Source: Citrus sinensis
Lineage: Eukaryota > Streptophyta > Magnoliopsida > Sapindales > Rutaceae
Direction of reading: 5' to 3'
Assembly: GCF_022201045.2 (NCBI RefSeq)
Contig: NC_068557.1
Span: forward strand, 32,713,501-32,777,500
DNA length: 64,000 nt
Shown: positions 1 to 15,106 of the stretch, piece by piece
How the letters are laid out: every line of letters begins with the position of its first letter
How positions within the stretch are numbered: the stretch's first letter is position 1
Program-made: the position numbers and the translations under genes
Notes under the pieces: model-generated
What the model saw: only the letters and a program-made list of their open reading frames with translations
The model's database searches: none
What the model was told of the DNA's origin: nothing

Positions 1-57
1 ATTACTAATGAACTAGCAGTAGAGCAGTGATTCACGGAATTCTGTTGTTATCACTAG

Positions 58-257
58 ATAGAAGAACTGATGATGAACCTGTGAGCAAGCGTTTGAAGAA
101 GAAAGGCAACTTGGATCAGCACTCATTCACACTAAAGCATGGATCAATGTTGGTGATGAGAGGCTACACACAGCGGGATTGGATACACTCGGTTCCTAGG
201 CGTGCAAAAGCAGAGTCTACTCGAATCAACCTCACCTTCAGGCATGTTCTGCAGTAG
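58..257 (+). CDS. ALKBH2: DNA oxidative demethylase ALKBH2-like, last exon (5' part outside window)
   Basis: This is the C-terminal end of an AlkB-family Fe(II)/2-oxoglutarate dioxygenase, which removes alkyl lesions from DNA bases. The exon reads in one frame to a stop at 255-257 and contains DQHSFTLKHGSMLVMRGYTQ, then DWIHSVPRRAKAESTRINLTF, with the terminal RINLTF block (2-oxoglutarate-binding Arg) typical of plant ALKBH2. The frame has a stop at 9-11, so the exon must begin after that; TAG acceptors at about 57 or 61 fit the family alignment. The iron-binding HxD and most of the jelly-roll fold must lie upstream of the window. The start is approximate and the product assignment rests on recognised family sequence. 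Confidence 0.85.
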
Positions 258-987
258 CCTAGGTCCTGGGATTAATGGAAAGTGTAGCCTTTTTTTTTAC
301 TATTTTTTGATTCTGTGAATTAGGCATTAGAAGAGACTAAACCTTGTCCTCGTAACAGCCAGAGCCAGTGACCAAAATTGAGGTTTTGTAGCATTGTTTG
401 CTGCTGTTGCTGTAACTGGTGATCTTGGATTCACTGAGAATGATTTATAATGTGACTCCCAGATTGATGTATTTAAATCAAGCTAATCCAACAGATTACT
501 TTGAATGATTTATATTGTGACTCCCAGATTGATGTATTTAAATCAAGCCAAGCCAATAGATTCCATTGGATATGGACATCGTTTGGTCATCTCCCGCCCC
601 CTAAGTGAATGATAAACAGGTTCCGGAGAGTCTTAACCGCCGATTGGTATCTCACTCGTCTCAACCGACTTCCACTAGTATAAACAGTTATCACTTAATA
701 ATGCCACATCATCTGCCAATCGTGTAAATAAATAACAAAGAAATTTTACAAGCCCCTTATTATTTATTTCGCCTATAAATGTAAATTACCCATAAGACCG
801 ATGTTCATGTTGGCGTTGGGAATAAACAAATCAGTGAGATTTCTTTAGTTTAAAAATAAAAGCAATTTCCAACTCGTCACACGCATGAACATGATGTCAG
901 CGATGAGTCATATATTAATCTCTTGTTACTCTTTCCAATGTATGTGCGAAAGAATCGCTCATGATCCATTCATTTTACACACAAGCA
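258..987. other. 3' UTR and intergenic spacer
   Basis: The first few hundred bases are probably the 3' UTR of the ALKBH2-like gene and include the two-copy repeat listed separately. From about 570 to 987 the sequence is AT-rich with no coding signal. It ends at the 9-bp target duplication of the MULE that follows. Confidence 0.5.
438..567 (+). repeat. two-copy direct tandem repeat, 65-bp unit
   Basis: Two adjacent copies (438-502 and 503-567) share the block GACTCCCAGATTGATGTATT followed by TAAATCAAGC, with a few substitutions between them. The repeat lies in the probable 3' UTR of the ALKBH2-like gene. Confidence 0.85.
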
Positions 988-1497
988 CAACACGATGGGG
1001 TTTTTAATTAAATATCCTTTAATAGTTTCAAAATTATTTAAATATTCCCTCCCTTTTTTGTTTTTATGAATACCCTAACAAATGTGAGCAAAGTCAGAAA
1101 TATCCTTAATGAATGCATCAAATTCACTCAATGAATTGTCTTCATATTTCTTTCCTCATTTCTTTCACCCAAATCTATTTTTGCTGCCGATTCTTTCAAA
1201 ATCTCTTAGAATCTCTCAAAATCTCTCATAATTTCTTACACAAATACAATTATGTATTCATTTCTTTAACACCAAATCTTTCTTTAAAGGTGCATTGCTT
1301 ATTAAACAACTCAATAAGGTATGTTAATGTTGTTGGGTTTTAAATTTTTTAATTTTTAGGAAAATTTAGAAATTTTCCTCACATTACAATGTTTTATTTT
1401 CACCATTTTTTCTTATACGTAGAAATATATGCAATGTAGGTTGTTTAATTATTTTTTCCAGCAATATAACTTATTTATGGCGAAAATGTTTCGAGTC

Positions 1498-1676
1498 GTG
1501 CATTCTTTTGATACCGTGTACGTCATATAGTTAGTCATGTAGGTCGTGTAAGTAATATAGTCGTGTAAGTCGTATAGGTCATGTAAGAAATATAGTCGTG
1601 TAGGTCATGTAAGAAATATAGTCGTGTAAGTCGTGTAAGTAATATAGTCGTGTAGGTCATGTAGGTCGTGTAGTTA
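1498..1676 (+). repeat. subterminal repeat array (GTCGTGTA-rich), left side of MULE
   Basis: Imperfect tandem units combine GTCGTGTAAGTC, GGTCATGTAAG and AAATATA blocks about 12-35 bp long. The array lies in the probable leader intron of the short MULE ORF. The core GTCGTGTA recurs in the array at 2509-2690, suggesting both belong to one element and may be protein-binding subterminal repeats (inference). Confidence 0.8.
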
Positions 1677-1722
1677 CTTGTATATGAAATTTAATATCAT
1701 TGTTTTTATTGTATCATCAGAT

Positions 1723-1980
1723 ATGGTTTTGGTACGTGTGCCTATTCTCTTCAATGGTAAATGGATTGAGCAAAATGACGAGTATAAGTTCAAAGGTTCA
1801 AAGGCTAAAGGGATAATGATACCACGATCGACAACATATGCCGAATTGGTGGAGCAGATAGCTGAAGTTATTGATATAGATACTTCGGAATTCGAAATCA
1901 CAATGAAGTTCAAACTTAAGACATATGATCCTATGCCACCAGTTACAATTCAAACCAATAATGATGTGGAATTTTTTTAG
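1723..1980 (+). CDS. MULE-derived PB1-like N-terminal domain ORF
   Basis: An 85-residue product begins MVLVRVPILFNGKWIEQ and ends NNDVEFF followed by a stop. The pattern, an RVPILFNGKW strand, a basic loop GSKAKGIMIPRS, a helix YAELVEQIAEVI, then EFEITMKFKL, matches the ubiquitin-like/PB1-like domain at the N-terminus of many plant MULE transposases. The ATG directly follows a CAG splice acceptor, as in the complete MULE at 34384. In the family this domain is followed by an acidic linker, a zinc finger and a DDE domain; none is found here, so it is a remnant of a larger transposase gene. Expression is unknown. Confidence 0.6.
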   Translation: MVLVRVPILFNGKWIEQNDEYKFKGSKAKGIMIPRSTTYAELVEQIAEVIDIDTSEFEITMKFKLKTYDPMPPVTIQTNNDVEFF

Positions 1981-2508
1981 ATTCTAATTTAATTTCACTT
2001 CTTTTTTTTTAATAATTTTCGTTGACATTTTCTGCATAGCAGCAAATATAAATTCTTAGCACAAATTAAGTCTTTAAAGAACTAAATTAATCTAATGATT
2101 AATGGAAAAATTCATGTAATTTTAAAGTCGCAATTAAACATATTACAGCCATTTAAAAAGTTCTTTTTTTTTTTTATCTTCAAAGTGCTTTCTTCCTCTG
2201 GCCAAGCATACATGAGGAATGCCTGCATATAATTAATCCATGAAATCAATTAAGAAGAAAAAATATCAACCATAGGAAATTAATGTAATGTTATACACAT
2301 AAGAACACCATTCGCAGTGATAAAATATTTCCACTCATAACTAGACATATCATGACTTACCATGACTTATAATTAGAAATTAAGAATCTCTCTAACTAAT
2401 GACATTTCACAAGGTAAAGGTATATGCACCATTCCAATTTATTGTGAGCCTAATTAAACTAAATGTAATGTGTAGATTCTATTGACAAGAAACAAAATGT
2501 GGAATTGA

Positions 2509-2690
2509 AGGTCGTGTAATTGTGTAATACAAGAAGATCGTGTAATTGTATAATACATGAAGGTCGTATAAACATGCAATACATGAAGGTCGTGTAATCG
2601 TGCAATACATGAAGGTCGTGTAATCGTGCAGTACATGAAGGTCGTGTAATCGTGCAGTACATGAAGGTCGTGTAATACACAACCTTGAAT
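2509..2690 (+). repeat. 26-bp tandem repeat array, right side of MULE
   Basis: About seven head-to-tail copies of a 26-bp unit starting GGTCGTGTAATCGTGCA and ending ACATGAA; the later copies are nearly identical and the earlier ones diverged. All frames look open only because of the repeat. Same GTCGTGTA core as the array at 1498-1676. Confidence 0.9.
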
Positions 2691-3410
2691 CTTACATAAC
2701 CTTACACGACCAAATCTTGTGTTACATAACAAAATTATAATCAGCACAATCCATTAATTTTTCACAATTTGCATGCAGCAAAACAACTAGAAATTTATTT
2801 TCGAACATGTTATGAGAGACCCACAACTAATTAATCTATTTTTTCAATATAAAACCCTAGCTTTTTGTTTTTTTTCTCTTGAATATTAACAAGAAAACTA
2901 ATTACATGGAATTACTTGTCTCAACTAGTTACATTCTGACAATTTTGCAGTAAATGATCAACTCTCTCCGGCGATTATGTAGTGACGAACTATGCTTCAC
3001 TTTCTCAGTTGTGGCAGCTTCCCCTTCTCAGGCTTAGTTTGCTCGTGTTGAAGTTCGATTTACTATGTATGGAGAATGAATGTTTGTTTTGGTAGAGGTG
3101 ATGCCGGTGAGGGAATTACAGTATTTGTTTGTTTGAGTTTGATAATGGAGGGAATTGCAGCAGATGAGTGTTTGTTTGCTTCAGTAGAAAAGGGAGAGGT
3201 GCTGTCCGTTGAGTTGAAATGTTTTAAAATAAGGATAATTTAGTAATTTTCTATCAATTTTTAAACAGATTTTAAGATATTGAGATAATTTTTGAAGTAT
3301 GGAGGTGTACCGGACGCAATTGGCACCAACACGATCGATCATAACTAATAAGCAAAACTCGTCTCTCTTTCAAGTTTAAAGTTAAAGATTCTTTGAAGAT
3401 ACTATTTAGC

Positions 3411-7442
<4,032 letters not shown>

Positions 7443-8152
7443 GAATTTTAAATTTGGTAAGCATGAGTATGATTCGCTTATGAATTTTGCCATCCATTTA
7501 AAAAACCGTAAATTAAAATGGTTTTACAAGCTACTAAATCTGACGATTTCTCTTTTATAATACATTATGAAGTTCTAGAGATTCATGCGAAAGAAAGTGG
7601 GATTTTTTGGGTAGCATCTAGCATAACATGCACTTTGCGTTGTTATGAGTCATCATTATGCTCCCCTATAATTTTTGTGAATTCTGATATACTGTAGAGA
7701 ACTCAATGCTACTACGTTTTTATGCAACTAATGATAATTTCCGTGCAGTACTAGATGTTCGTCTCTTTTCTTCTAACTAAATAATTTATTATTGTACTTA
7801 ACCGCAAATTAGGAAATGAAGAAGAGAACAGCAGAATAGTTTATTTTACACACACACACACACACATAATAGTCATCACATGAATAGCATGGATCCTGCC
7901 GATTGGATTAGCAAGTAGCAACAGCTAGAGGTTGGAAGATACCACATAATCGAAAAAGAAAATAAAATCCAAATCCTCATTCTGAAACCTAGACAATGAC
8001 TGGATTCTCTTAAAATCTAAGAGAGCATTGTACTGACTACCTGTTCTCAGATTTTTTTAATGCTATTGTTGCTATGACTTAGTAGAATAAAAAATAAAAA
8101 AGGGATTTCATTCCATTTTCTTTGATCATGGGTTAAAAACTTGTGTTTGCAG

Positions 8153-8186
8153 GCAAGCGGTGCGGGTGGGACATTCCAAGCTATGA
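8153..8186 (+). CDS. AACT1: alternative last exon of the thiolase gene, adds peroxisomal signal SKL
   Basis: The cytosolic stop is made by CTC ATG TAA at 7434-7442, which also contains a strong donor, CAT|GTAAGA (exon would end at 7438). Splicing to the acceptor TTTGCAG ending at 8152 joins AT to G and reads MQAVRVGHSKL then TGA at 8184-8186. The isoform would be 414 residues ending in SKL, the canonical type 1 peroxisomal targeting signal, with basic and small residues upstream as usual. Retaining the intron gives the 404-residue cytosolic enzyme. Peroxisomal splice forms of Arabidopsis AACT1 have been reported; use of this exon here is inferred from sequence only. Confidence 0.7.
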
Positions 8187-9630
8187 ATTGATGATGTATA
8201 CTGACTGTGGAACATCACCTCCTGTGCTATTGTCTCTTATCTCTTTGTTAAGTTGTCTACTTGAATGAGAAAGCTAAAAGAGAAAAAAAATAAATAAAAA
8301 GGGAAATGTATCAGCTTGATCGACCCTAGTAAGAAAGGTAGATAGGATAGATGTATTAAATGATTACCCGCATAAGTCATCATACCATTGTAAAGTGGTA
8401 AAGCATTGGTGGCGAAGGAGCACCAATCCCTGTAGCTCATCATATAGCTTGAGCTAGAGAAATATGTGAAGAGTGAAGATCACTAAAATAAGACCACTGC
8501 TTCTCTTATGACTTGATCTTATGTGAATGACGCTTGGCTGACTGTAGCAAGCAATATTGGTATGTTGTTAGACTTGTGCTGCTGTCAGAGCAAATCCAGT
8601 GAAACACCTTTATATGGCCTTTTGTGTGGTTCATTCAGATCTTCTTCTTACACACGCCTGATACATGTATAGTTATTATATTTCTTCCCGCAAAGATTTT
8701 TTGGCTCTTGTGTGACAGTGAAAGCACCCACCCAGACACCCCAGCGCCACTGCGAGCCCCTCCAGTGAACTCTTTCCTGGCATTGGCATCTGCAGTTCTC
8801 CAACTATAATAATAATAATAATAATATTAATATTCTTCAAGACTCATAACAGGTAATCAATGTTGACTATGGCTAGGAATTAATTCGGATCATGGATTTA
8901 TTTTAATGTGTACAGTTTGTAACATGTAATTAGTAATTACCTCACAAATATATGTATGCTTTTAGTAATTTTGACAGCAAAAATATATGTTAATAACAGT
9001 GGATGGGGTCTTTAGATTAGTTTTTTTTCCCCCTTTTTTTGGGCCCAACTAGTTAAACTCATTACTCATCTTATATGATATAACTTCGTTTTCTGAAAAA
9101 AAGAAAAAAGAAAAATTGAACCTCTTAATCAGGTATTTAATTTGAATTAATTCAATTCTATCAAAATCGATACGCAAAATATTTTAGTTTATCATGATCA
9201 TGATACGATATTAAAGTTTTGGTAAATTAGAATCATCTTTCGTCACATTGGAAAAAGAAAAGGGAAAGAAAACGAATTTTCATTGAAAAGGGAAGTTTTA
9301 ACATAGAAATTTAAAACATATAGCATTAATAATAGGTAATAAAGGAATAAATAATAGTGAATTTGCACAAAAAAAATAGTCTTGTAAGAGGCTGGCAAGC
9401 ATTGAAAGTCGGAATGTCTCCCTCCAGAATAGCACAACCCTATACCCCTCACCTAACAATAACAATAGTAACAATAAACATTTTCTCAACCAAAAATAAA
9501 ACTTCTTTTTCTTTGTGTGTGTGTGTGTGTGTGTTTTATTATTTTTCTGGGTTCTTTCTTTCTTAAACAATATCATTCATTTATATTTGATTCTTTTCTT
9601 GTCTTGTGCAATTGGTGAGATATCTTCAAC

Positions 9631-9680
<50 letters not shown>

Positions 9681-10034
9681 CATGCATGTTTGTGTTATTG
9701 ATTCCATATATACATACTGCCATGTTTATGTTACTTTCTCTCTCAGGCTCTCAGCTGCCAATCATTGTTTGCGGTCTCTAATGATATTTACATTTTACTT
9801 ACATATACAATAGGATCCTCTTCTCTATCTATGATCAATTTAATTAGATGGATGGGACTTCATTTCGTTATTAATTAATGCATGGCAAATAATTTGATTA
9901 TCTAATTATCTTTGGCTCTTTCGCCATCATTTGAATTCCATGTCATGAGATTATCAAATTCATGCATACAAATGAATGATTAAGTGATTTAACAGTTTGC
10001 AGGCAATCAGGATTCAAGAAATAGATAAAAAGAG
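8187..10034. other. spacer: thiolase 3' UTR and upstream region of WEB-family gene
   Basis: No gene is recognisable. The first part is probably thiolase 3' UTR. Simple repeats are present: (AAT)n at about 8806-8826, (GT)n at about 9515-9534 and (ATT)16 at 9632-9679. A possible 5' UTR acceptor, GTTTGCAG, ends at about 10002, before the WEB-family start codon. Confidence 0.5.
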
Positions 10035-10038
10035 ATGT

Positions 10039-10071
<33 letters not shown>

Positions 10072-11854
10072 TCATCCGTGATCAAAAGGCAAAGGTTTCA
10101 TCAGGTTCTCCCAGGGGAGAGGTGGGAGAGATTGATACCAGGGCACCGTTTCAATCAGTGAAGGCCGCTGTGAGCTTGTTTGGTGAAGTTAAACTTGCCA
10201 ACAATAAGAACAAACCCCTCCTCAGAAGGACAAGACTTTCTTCAGAGGTAGGCCGATATGCATTAATAATGTCTCATTCTCATTCTCATCTCAATCAATA
10301 ATGATTGCCTGCGCGCAGAATGTGTTAGACAAGGAGACGCAGCTTCTCTTGGCCCGGAAAGAAATCGAAAGAACTAAGAAACTGTTAGAGAGCTCTGAAA
10401 GCACAAGAGCTCGAGCACTTGGCGATCTTGAGAGGGCTAAAAGAACCATGCTCGAGTTGACCACCAAGCTCAAAGCTGTCAAGGACTCCAAGGAATCTGC
10501 AATCGCAGCTGCCGAACATGTCAGGAAGCAGGCCAAGCAACTCGAAGAGGCCAAATCCCAGAAAAATATTGGAGGCATTGCTGTTGAAAGGAAACAGCAA
10601 GTCGACATTGCCAGAGAGCACTACGCTATCACTGCTTCCAAAATTGATGCTGCAAAGCAAGAGCTCAACAGAATAAGACAGGATTTCGACGCAGCCTTGG
10701 AAGCCAAACACTCTGCCCTCCAACAGGCAGCAGAAGCACAGCGTTTGGCCAAAGTCAGCTCTGAAAGAGTTGCTGACCTTCGAAAGCAGCTTTCTGCTAT
10801 GAAGGAAGGAATCAAACAAATCAAGCTTGCAGCTCAAGAAGCCACTGACGAGCAGGCTAGGATTGTGTCCGAAAAAGACACCCTCATGCAATCTTACAAA
10901 GCTGCTCAGGAAGCAGCTGAGAACAAATTGAACTCTTTGAAAAAGGAATATGATCCTCAACTGACTGAAAATCTCGAGATTCAGCTCGCGCAGACTACTG
11001 AGGAGATCAAAGTTTTGCAGAAACAGATGAAACAAGCTCATGCTGCTGAAATGGATTCTATGAGAGCTGTTACTGCAGAGCTCAACAAAGCTACAAAGTC
11101 ACTGCAGGAAGCTGCGGATGAAGAATGCTCTCTTCGGAACTTGGTGGCCTCCCTTAAGCTGGAATTGGAAGATGTGCAGAAGGAGTGTGCTGAACTGAAG
11201 GAAAAGGAAGCGGAAATGGAAGTCATAAAAGGAGCTTTAATGGAATCTATCGCAAAAGAATCTGCTGTAGAATGTGAAGATAGCTTGAATGAGCATAAAT
11301 TGGAGCTGGAAAAGCTATCAGCAGAAACTGAAACTGCTATGAAAGAAGAAGCAGTGATTAAAGAAGAGGCTGAACACCTCAAGCAAGCAGCTGAAGCTGC
11401 CCGCATGCTGGCTAAGGAAGCGGAGAAGAATTTGCAACTTGCTCTCTCAGAGGTTGAACAAGCAAAAGCATCCGAGAGGAAAGCCCTTGGTGAGTTAAAT
11501 GTTTTATCAATCAAGCCAGATTCTGCTTCCAATATCACAATTTCAAAGGAAGAATTTGACTCTTTGAATAAGGCGGTGGAGGAATCAGTAGCCGTGGCTG
11601 AGAAAAAGTTGGCGGAAGCTGAAGCTCAGCTGTTAGTCATCAATGCAAGAAAAAATGAAGCTGATAAAAAGTTGGAGGCAAATTTGACCGACGTTGAAGA
11701 AATCAAGAATGCGACAGAGGCTGCATTGAAATCTGCAGAAACGGCAACAGCTGCACAAAGCATGGTTGAGGCTGAACTCCGGAGGTGGCGCCAGCAAGAA
11801 GAGCAATGGTTGAGGCTGAACTCCAGAGGTGGCGCCAGCAAGAAGAGCAACTGA
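10035..11854 (+). CDS. WEB-family (DUF827) coiled-coil protein, shortened C-terminus
   Basis: Two exons (10035-10247, 10319-11854; phase 0) encode 582 residues. After an Asn run made by an (AAT)n repeat comes the family hallmark GEVGEIDTRAPFQSVKAAVS, then NVLDKETQLLLARKEIERTK and a long, nearly continuous Ala/Glu/Lys-rich coiled coil. Named members (WEB1, PMI2) act in light-driven chloroplast movement; this one resembles the less-studied At5g55860-type proteins, so its exact role is unknown. The conserved block VEAELRRWRQQEEQ is normally followed by roughly 100 more residues with a Pro-rich tail. Here a 44-bp duplication shifts frame and a stop follows at once; even without the duplication a stop comes four codons later. 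It may be a shortened paralogue. It has no counterpart in the Arabidopsis gene order I recall. Confidence 0.8.
11762..11849 (+). repeat. 44-bp tandem duplication inside the WEB-family coding region
   Basis: Copies 11762-11805 and 11806-11849 differ at one visible base (CTCCGGAGG against CTCCAGAGG). As 44 is not a multiple of three, the second copy is read in another frame, giving WLRLNSRGGASKKSN before the stop. Confidence 0.92.
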
Positions 11855-12603
11855 CTGCGCTTTAAGTTGATTCTATGGTTCTAGATTATGAACAATGATA
11901 CCAAAATCATTCCCATTCAATTCTAGGATTTTAAATCAAATTTCTCCTGATCAGATGTTCAACATATGAAGGAACACGAGAAAATATTTGTTTGCAAAGG
12001 ACATATTTGCAATTTCCGTTATTTGTTTGCATCCCAATATGAATCTGAGAATCTCTATGTAAATGGTATTAAAAAAAAAAAGGAAAATGGAGAATGCTAT
12101 CTTGAGAGACTACAGGACTACAATAAGTGGACACAATCGGTATGTGTAACCCGTTTATGTTTTGTTTTACTCATCTTTGTAAGAAATTATCACAAGAAAC
12201 ATTGCTTTGTTTAGGCATAAAACAAAAGAAAGGAAAATATTGCATTTCTAGCATAGTTATAAGCATAAGGTATAGAGGGTGGCTGAGTATGGAATACTTA
12301 ATTTTTAGCAAAATGAATGAAATTCGAAGAAATGATTGTGATTCCTGTCGAATCCTACAGTATATCTGACTGCAGGGAGCTTCGAGCTGATTTTATAGCT
12401 CATGCCATATTAGATACATCGTATTAGCTTCTCTTTAATGGAACTCACTCTGAGATAATGTGAGCAACCGTTGTTATCAGGTACATTTATATTTATGACT
12501 GTATAATCAAACAGCAAAACCACACATCTCACCTAAAAGCAGTGGCATTGTGTTTCACATAGATGAGACAACATGGAGGTCTTTAGCTTCAGCTGTCGTT
12601 GAT
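11855..12603. other. convergent intergenic region with two probable 3' UTRs
   Basis: The WEB-family gene (+) and the SEC14-like gene (-) converge here. Short ORFs are AT-rich and resemble nothing known. No repeat or RNA gene is evident. Confidence 0.5.
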
Positions 12604-15071
12604 TCATACATCATCTAGGGACTGGGTTAGACCATTTCTGTTTTCAATCTTGTGCAACTCAGATTCTATGGTTTTGGCAATCTCAGTTCCTTCTGCAGCT
12701 GGCTCAGGCAGATCCACATGAAAAGAGCCCTGTTTGACTGGTTGAATAGGTTCACTGATCAATGATTGCTGCTTGATGTAGTTATATAGCTGTTGATGAA
12801 AGGGATGGTCCAACGAAAAACAGTTCTTGTTCTCTGAACTGCGAGATGATCCGGAGTCTTCTCTTCTACAGAAATGTGGAAGTGATTCAAAATCCATGAT
12901 CTACAAGAAACATGCAAATACCATCGTCAGGATGATCATTCTGCAAAAGCAAAAGTAAACTGAAATATCCTGTATTAAGCCTCCAAATAAAAAATTATCA
13001 GTAAATTCACTCTTGTATTTAAAAATGGGAAATCTACCTAAACTCCAGAAATAGGATTCTTTATTAGTTGTTCATGTTATGCCTTTACTTCCACATATTT
13101 TCAACTAATGAAGGCAAAAATGCCTTACCTTCAATAGCTCATCTCGCCCAGAACCTTGCAAGACCTGAATCTTTTTCCTTGTCCTCTCCTGCAGAAGGGG
13201 CTTAACGACCTGTTATTAAGTTTAAAGGTTATATCAGCGGCATGCCCAGCTCTAGTAAGATGGTTCAGGAGGAACTGCAGAATGATATCATGGCCACCGA
13301 GAGACTACTTCACAAGGAGCAATGCTTACCTTCCAACATGCGGAAAATATGTATGGCACATTCACAATATAATATGTATTTGTCTTCTCTGGGTAGTTCA
13401 AGTCATCAACTGTCGATATGATTGTCAATAACTGCATTAACGTACCAAGTGGAAAATTGCGGATTCATGAGCTCATGCATTATAATGACTCATTAAAAAT
13501 CTGCAAAGTCGAATGTACTCCATAACACATCCACATACATAGCTAAAAGTCACTTAACATCAACATTAAAGTTTCAGCCACCCAACTACTAGGGATTCAG
13601 ATACAGTTATCTCTAAATTATAGAAAAATCATTATGCTGTTGATCATACCTTTAAAATGTGATAAATTATGCAAATACTTGGGCTGCAAATCTAGCAAGT
13701 TGAGCACTGAAGTGATCTGAAATATTGTTGATATCTATTTGTTCCTCAAATTGGAACATTTACAAGATAGTTTTCATGAATACTAGAGGGCCAGACTACT
13801 AATGGATAAATAAGGAGATTGGGGCAAGTTGGGGTTAAATTAAACCAGCAGAGTCAATACTAGAAAGACAAATCTACTGTGCAAATACCTTTATCTGGCT
13901 TAATGCTGAAAGCTTCAGACCAGTCATATCTAAAACCTTCACACATGTGGTTATTGGTCGCCCATGCTTTGCTGATGCCGAAGGCTACAAGAAAAGTAAA
14001 TCGGTCAAAAAATAACTACGAACTGTAAAATAGTTATACTTTTATACTCACCAAAATGACACGATCCCTATATTCATTTATTTGAATATGTGATTGCACA
14101 TAGCAGTGGACCTGTAATATAATAATGAAATGCTCAGAAATGTCACAGATTAACCTTCTTAATAAAAGGAAAATGATAAAGCACTTGAGTTCACGGCAAG
14201 AAGATGAAATGGTAGAACATGAAAACTCAAATTCTAGAACATGTTTCAATGAAAATGTTACAAACAAAGAAATCTATCATAATACTTACAGATGCTTTGT
14301 CAAACGTACTGAGCCCTACACCAACAGCAAAGACTGGCAAACCCTGGAGAAGATGGCAGTGTTGTGAGAGAATACTCGAGAAGATATAATGTTCCTATCA
14401 TAATTAGTTCCATAATATCCGCATACCACATAGACTCATAAGATTACAAAATTAAGATTGATTTTGACAAAAAATGAAAAAAAAAAAAAAAGTGGGCACC
14501 TCTCTTGAGTAACCTGACATTCCTATGAGCTGTGAATCACGCACGGCTCTGTACAATTCAGTAGGTACTATGGGTTTCTGTGAAGAAGAAACAGCATCCA
14601 TTTCAGAAATGTTAATGTTCAAAGACTTTTAAAAACAGTTTGGATTAAAATTTTATTCTGATAAGAATGCAACATAACTGAACATAAAATCAGAACATCA
14701 TTCCAATCAGGCAATGACAGAACATTTCAGTTATAACTAATAAGTAAAAAGCATCAACCTGACCCATTATCTTTGGAAATAATTCAAGTAAGAGATTGAT
14801 GAAAGACCAGAGAGAAATATAACTTACTGATAATATTTTGTCAATCTCATTCTGTGCCCTCCAGTGCAAACAATCCATCAACTGAATGATCATAAAAGCA
14901 TCACCTCAATCAAATTTTGTAACAGCATATCATAATTAAATGCTCTAATACATAAAAGGATTACATGTGAAGGAACTACAACCAACCATTTTATGAGCTT
15001 TGGAAACATTCCCATCTCTGGCTTTTAGAAAACGAACCAAAGTTTCAGTTGGATATCCTCGATGAATATTC

Positions 15072-15106
<35 letters not shown>

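Larger units (their letters stand above)
997..3326 (+). mobile_element. degenerate Mutator-like element (MULE), internally deleted
   Basis: The element is bounded by a perfect 9-bp direct repeat, CAACACGAT, at 988-996 and 3327-3335, the target-site duplication length expected of MULEs. The two ends are weakly inverted-repeated: CAAAATTATTTAAATATT near 1030 pairs with the complement of sequence near 3285. Inside are a probable leader intron (donor GTATGT at 1319, acceptor CAG ending at 1720), one short ORF (1723-1980) encoding only the PB1-like N-terminal domain seen on plant MULE transposases, and two subterminal arrays rich in GTCGTGTA. No DDE catalytic domain is present, so it cannot be autonomous. 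Boundaries rest on the duplication and are fairly secure; end sequences have decayed. Confidence 0.75.

Noticed and set aside
2509-2690. Regular 26-bp repeats considered as a CRISPR array
   Set aside because: Units abut with no unique spacers, and this is plant nuclear DNA; an ordinary tandem array.
2454-2747. Minus-strand ORFs rich in HDLHVLHDYTT repeats
   Set aside because: They are open in all frames because of the 26-bp array, with no start context or homology; repeat artefact.
10385-11538. Antisense ORFs of 218 and 166 residues
   Set aside because: Shadows of the WEB-family coiled-coil gene, whose codon bias leaves other frames open.
13156-13431. Plus-strand ORF of 91 residues
   Set aside because: Antisense to two SEC14-like exons and the intron between them.
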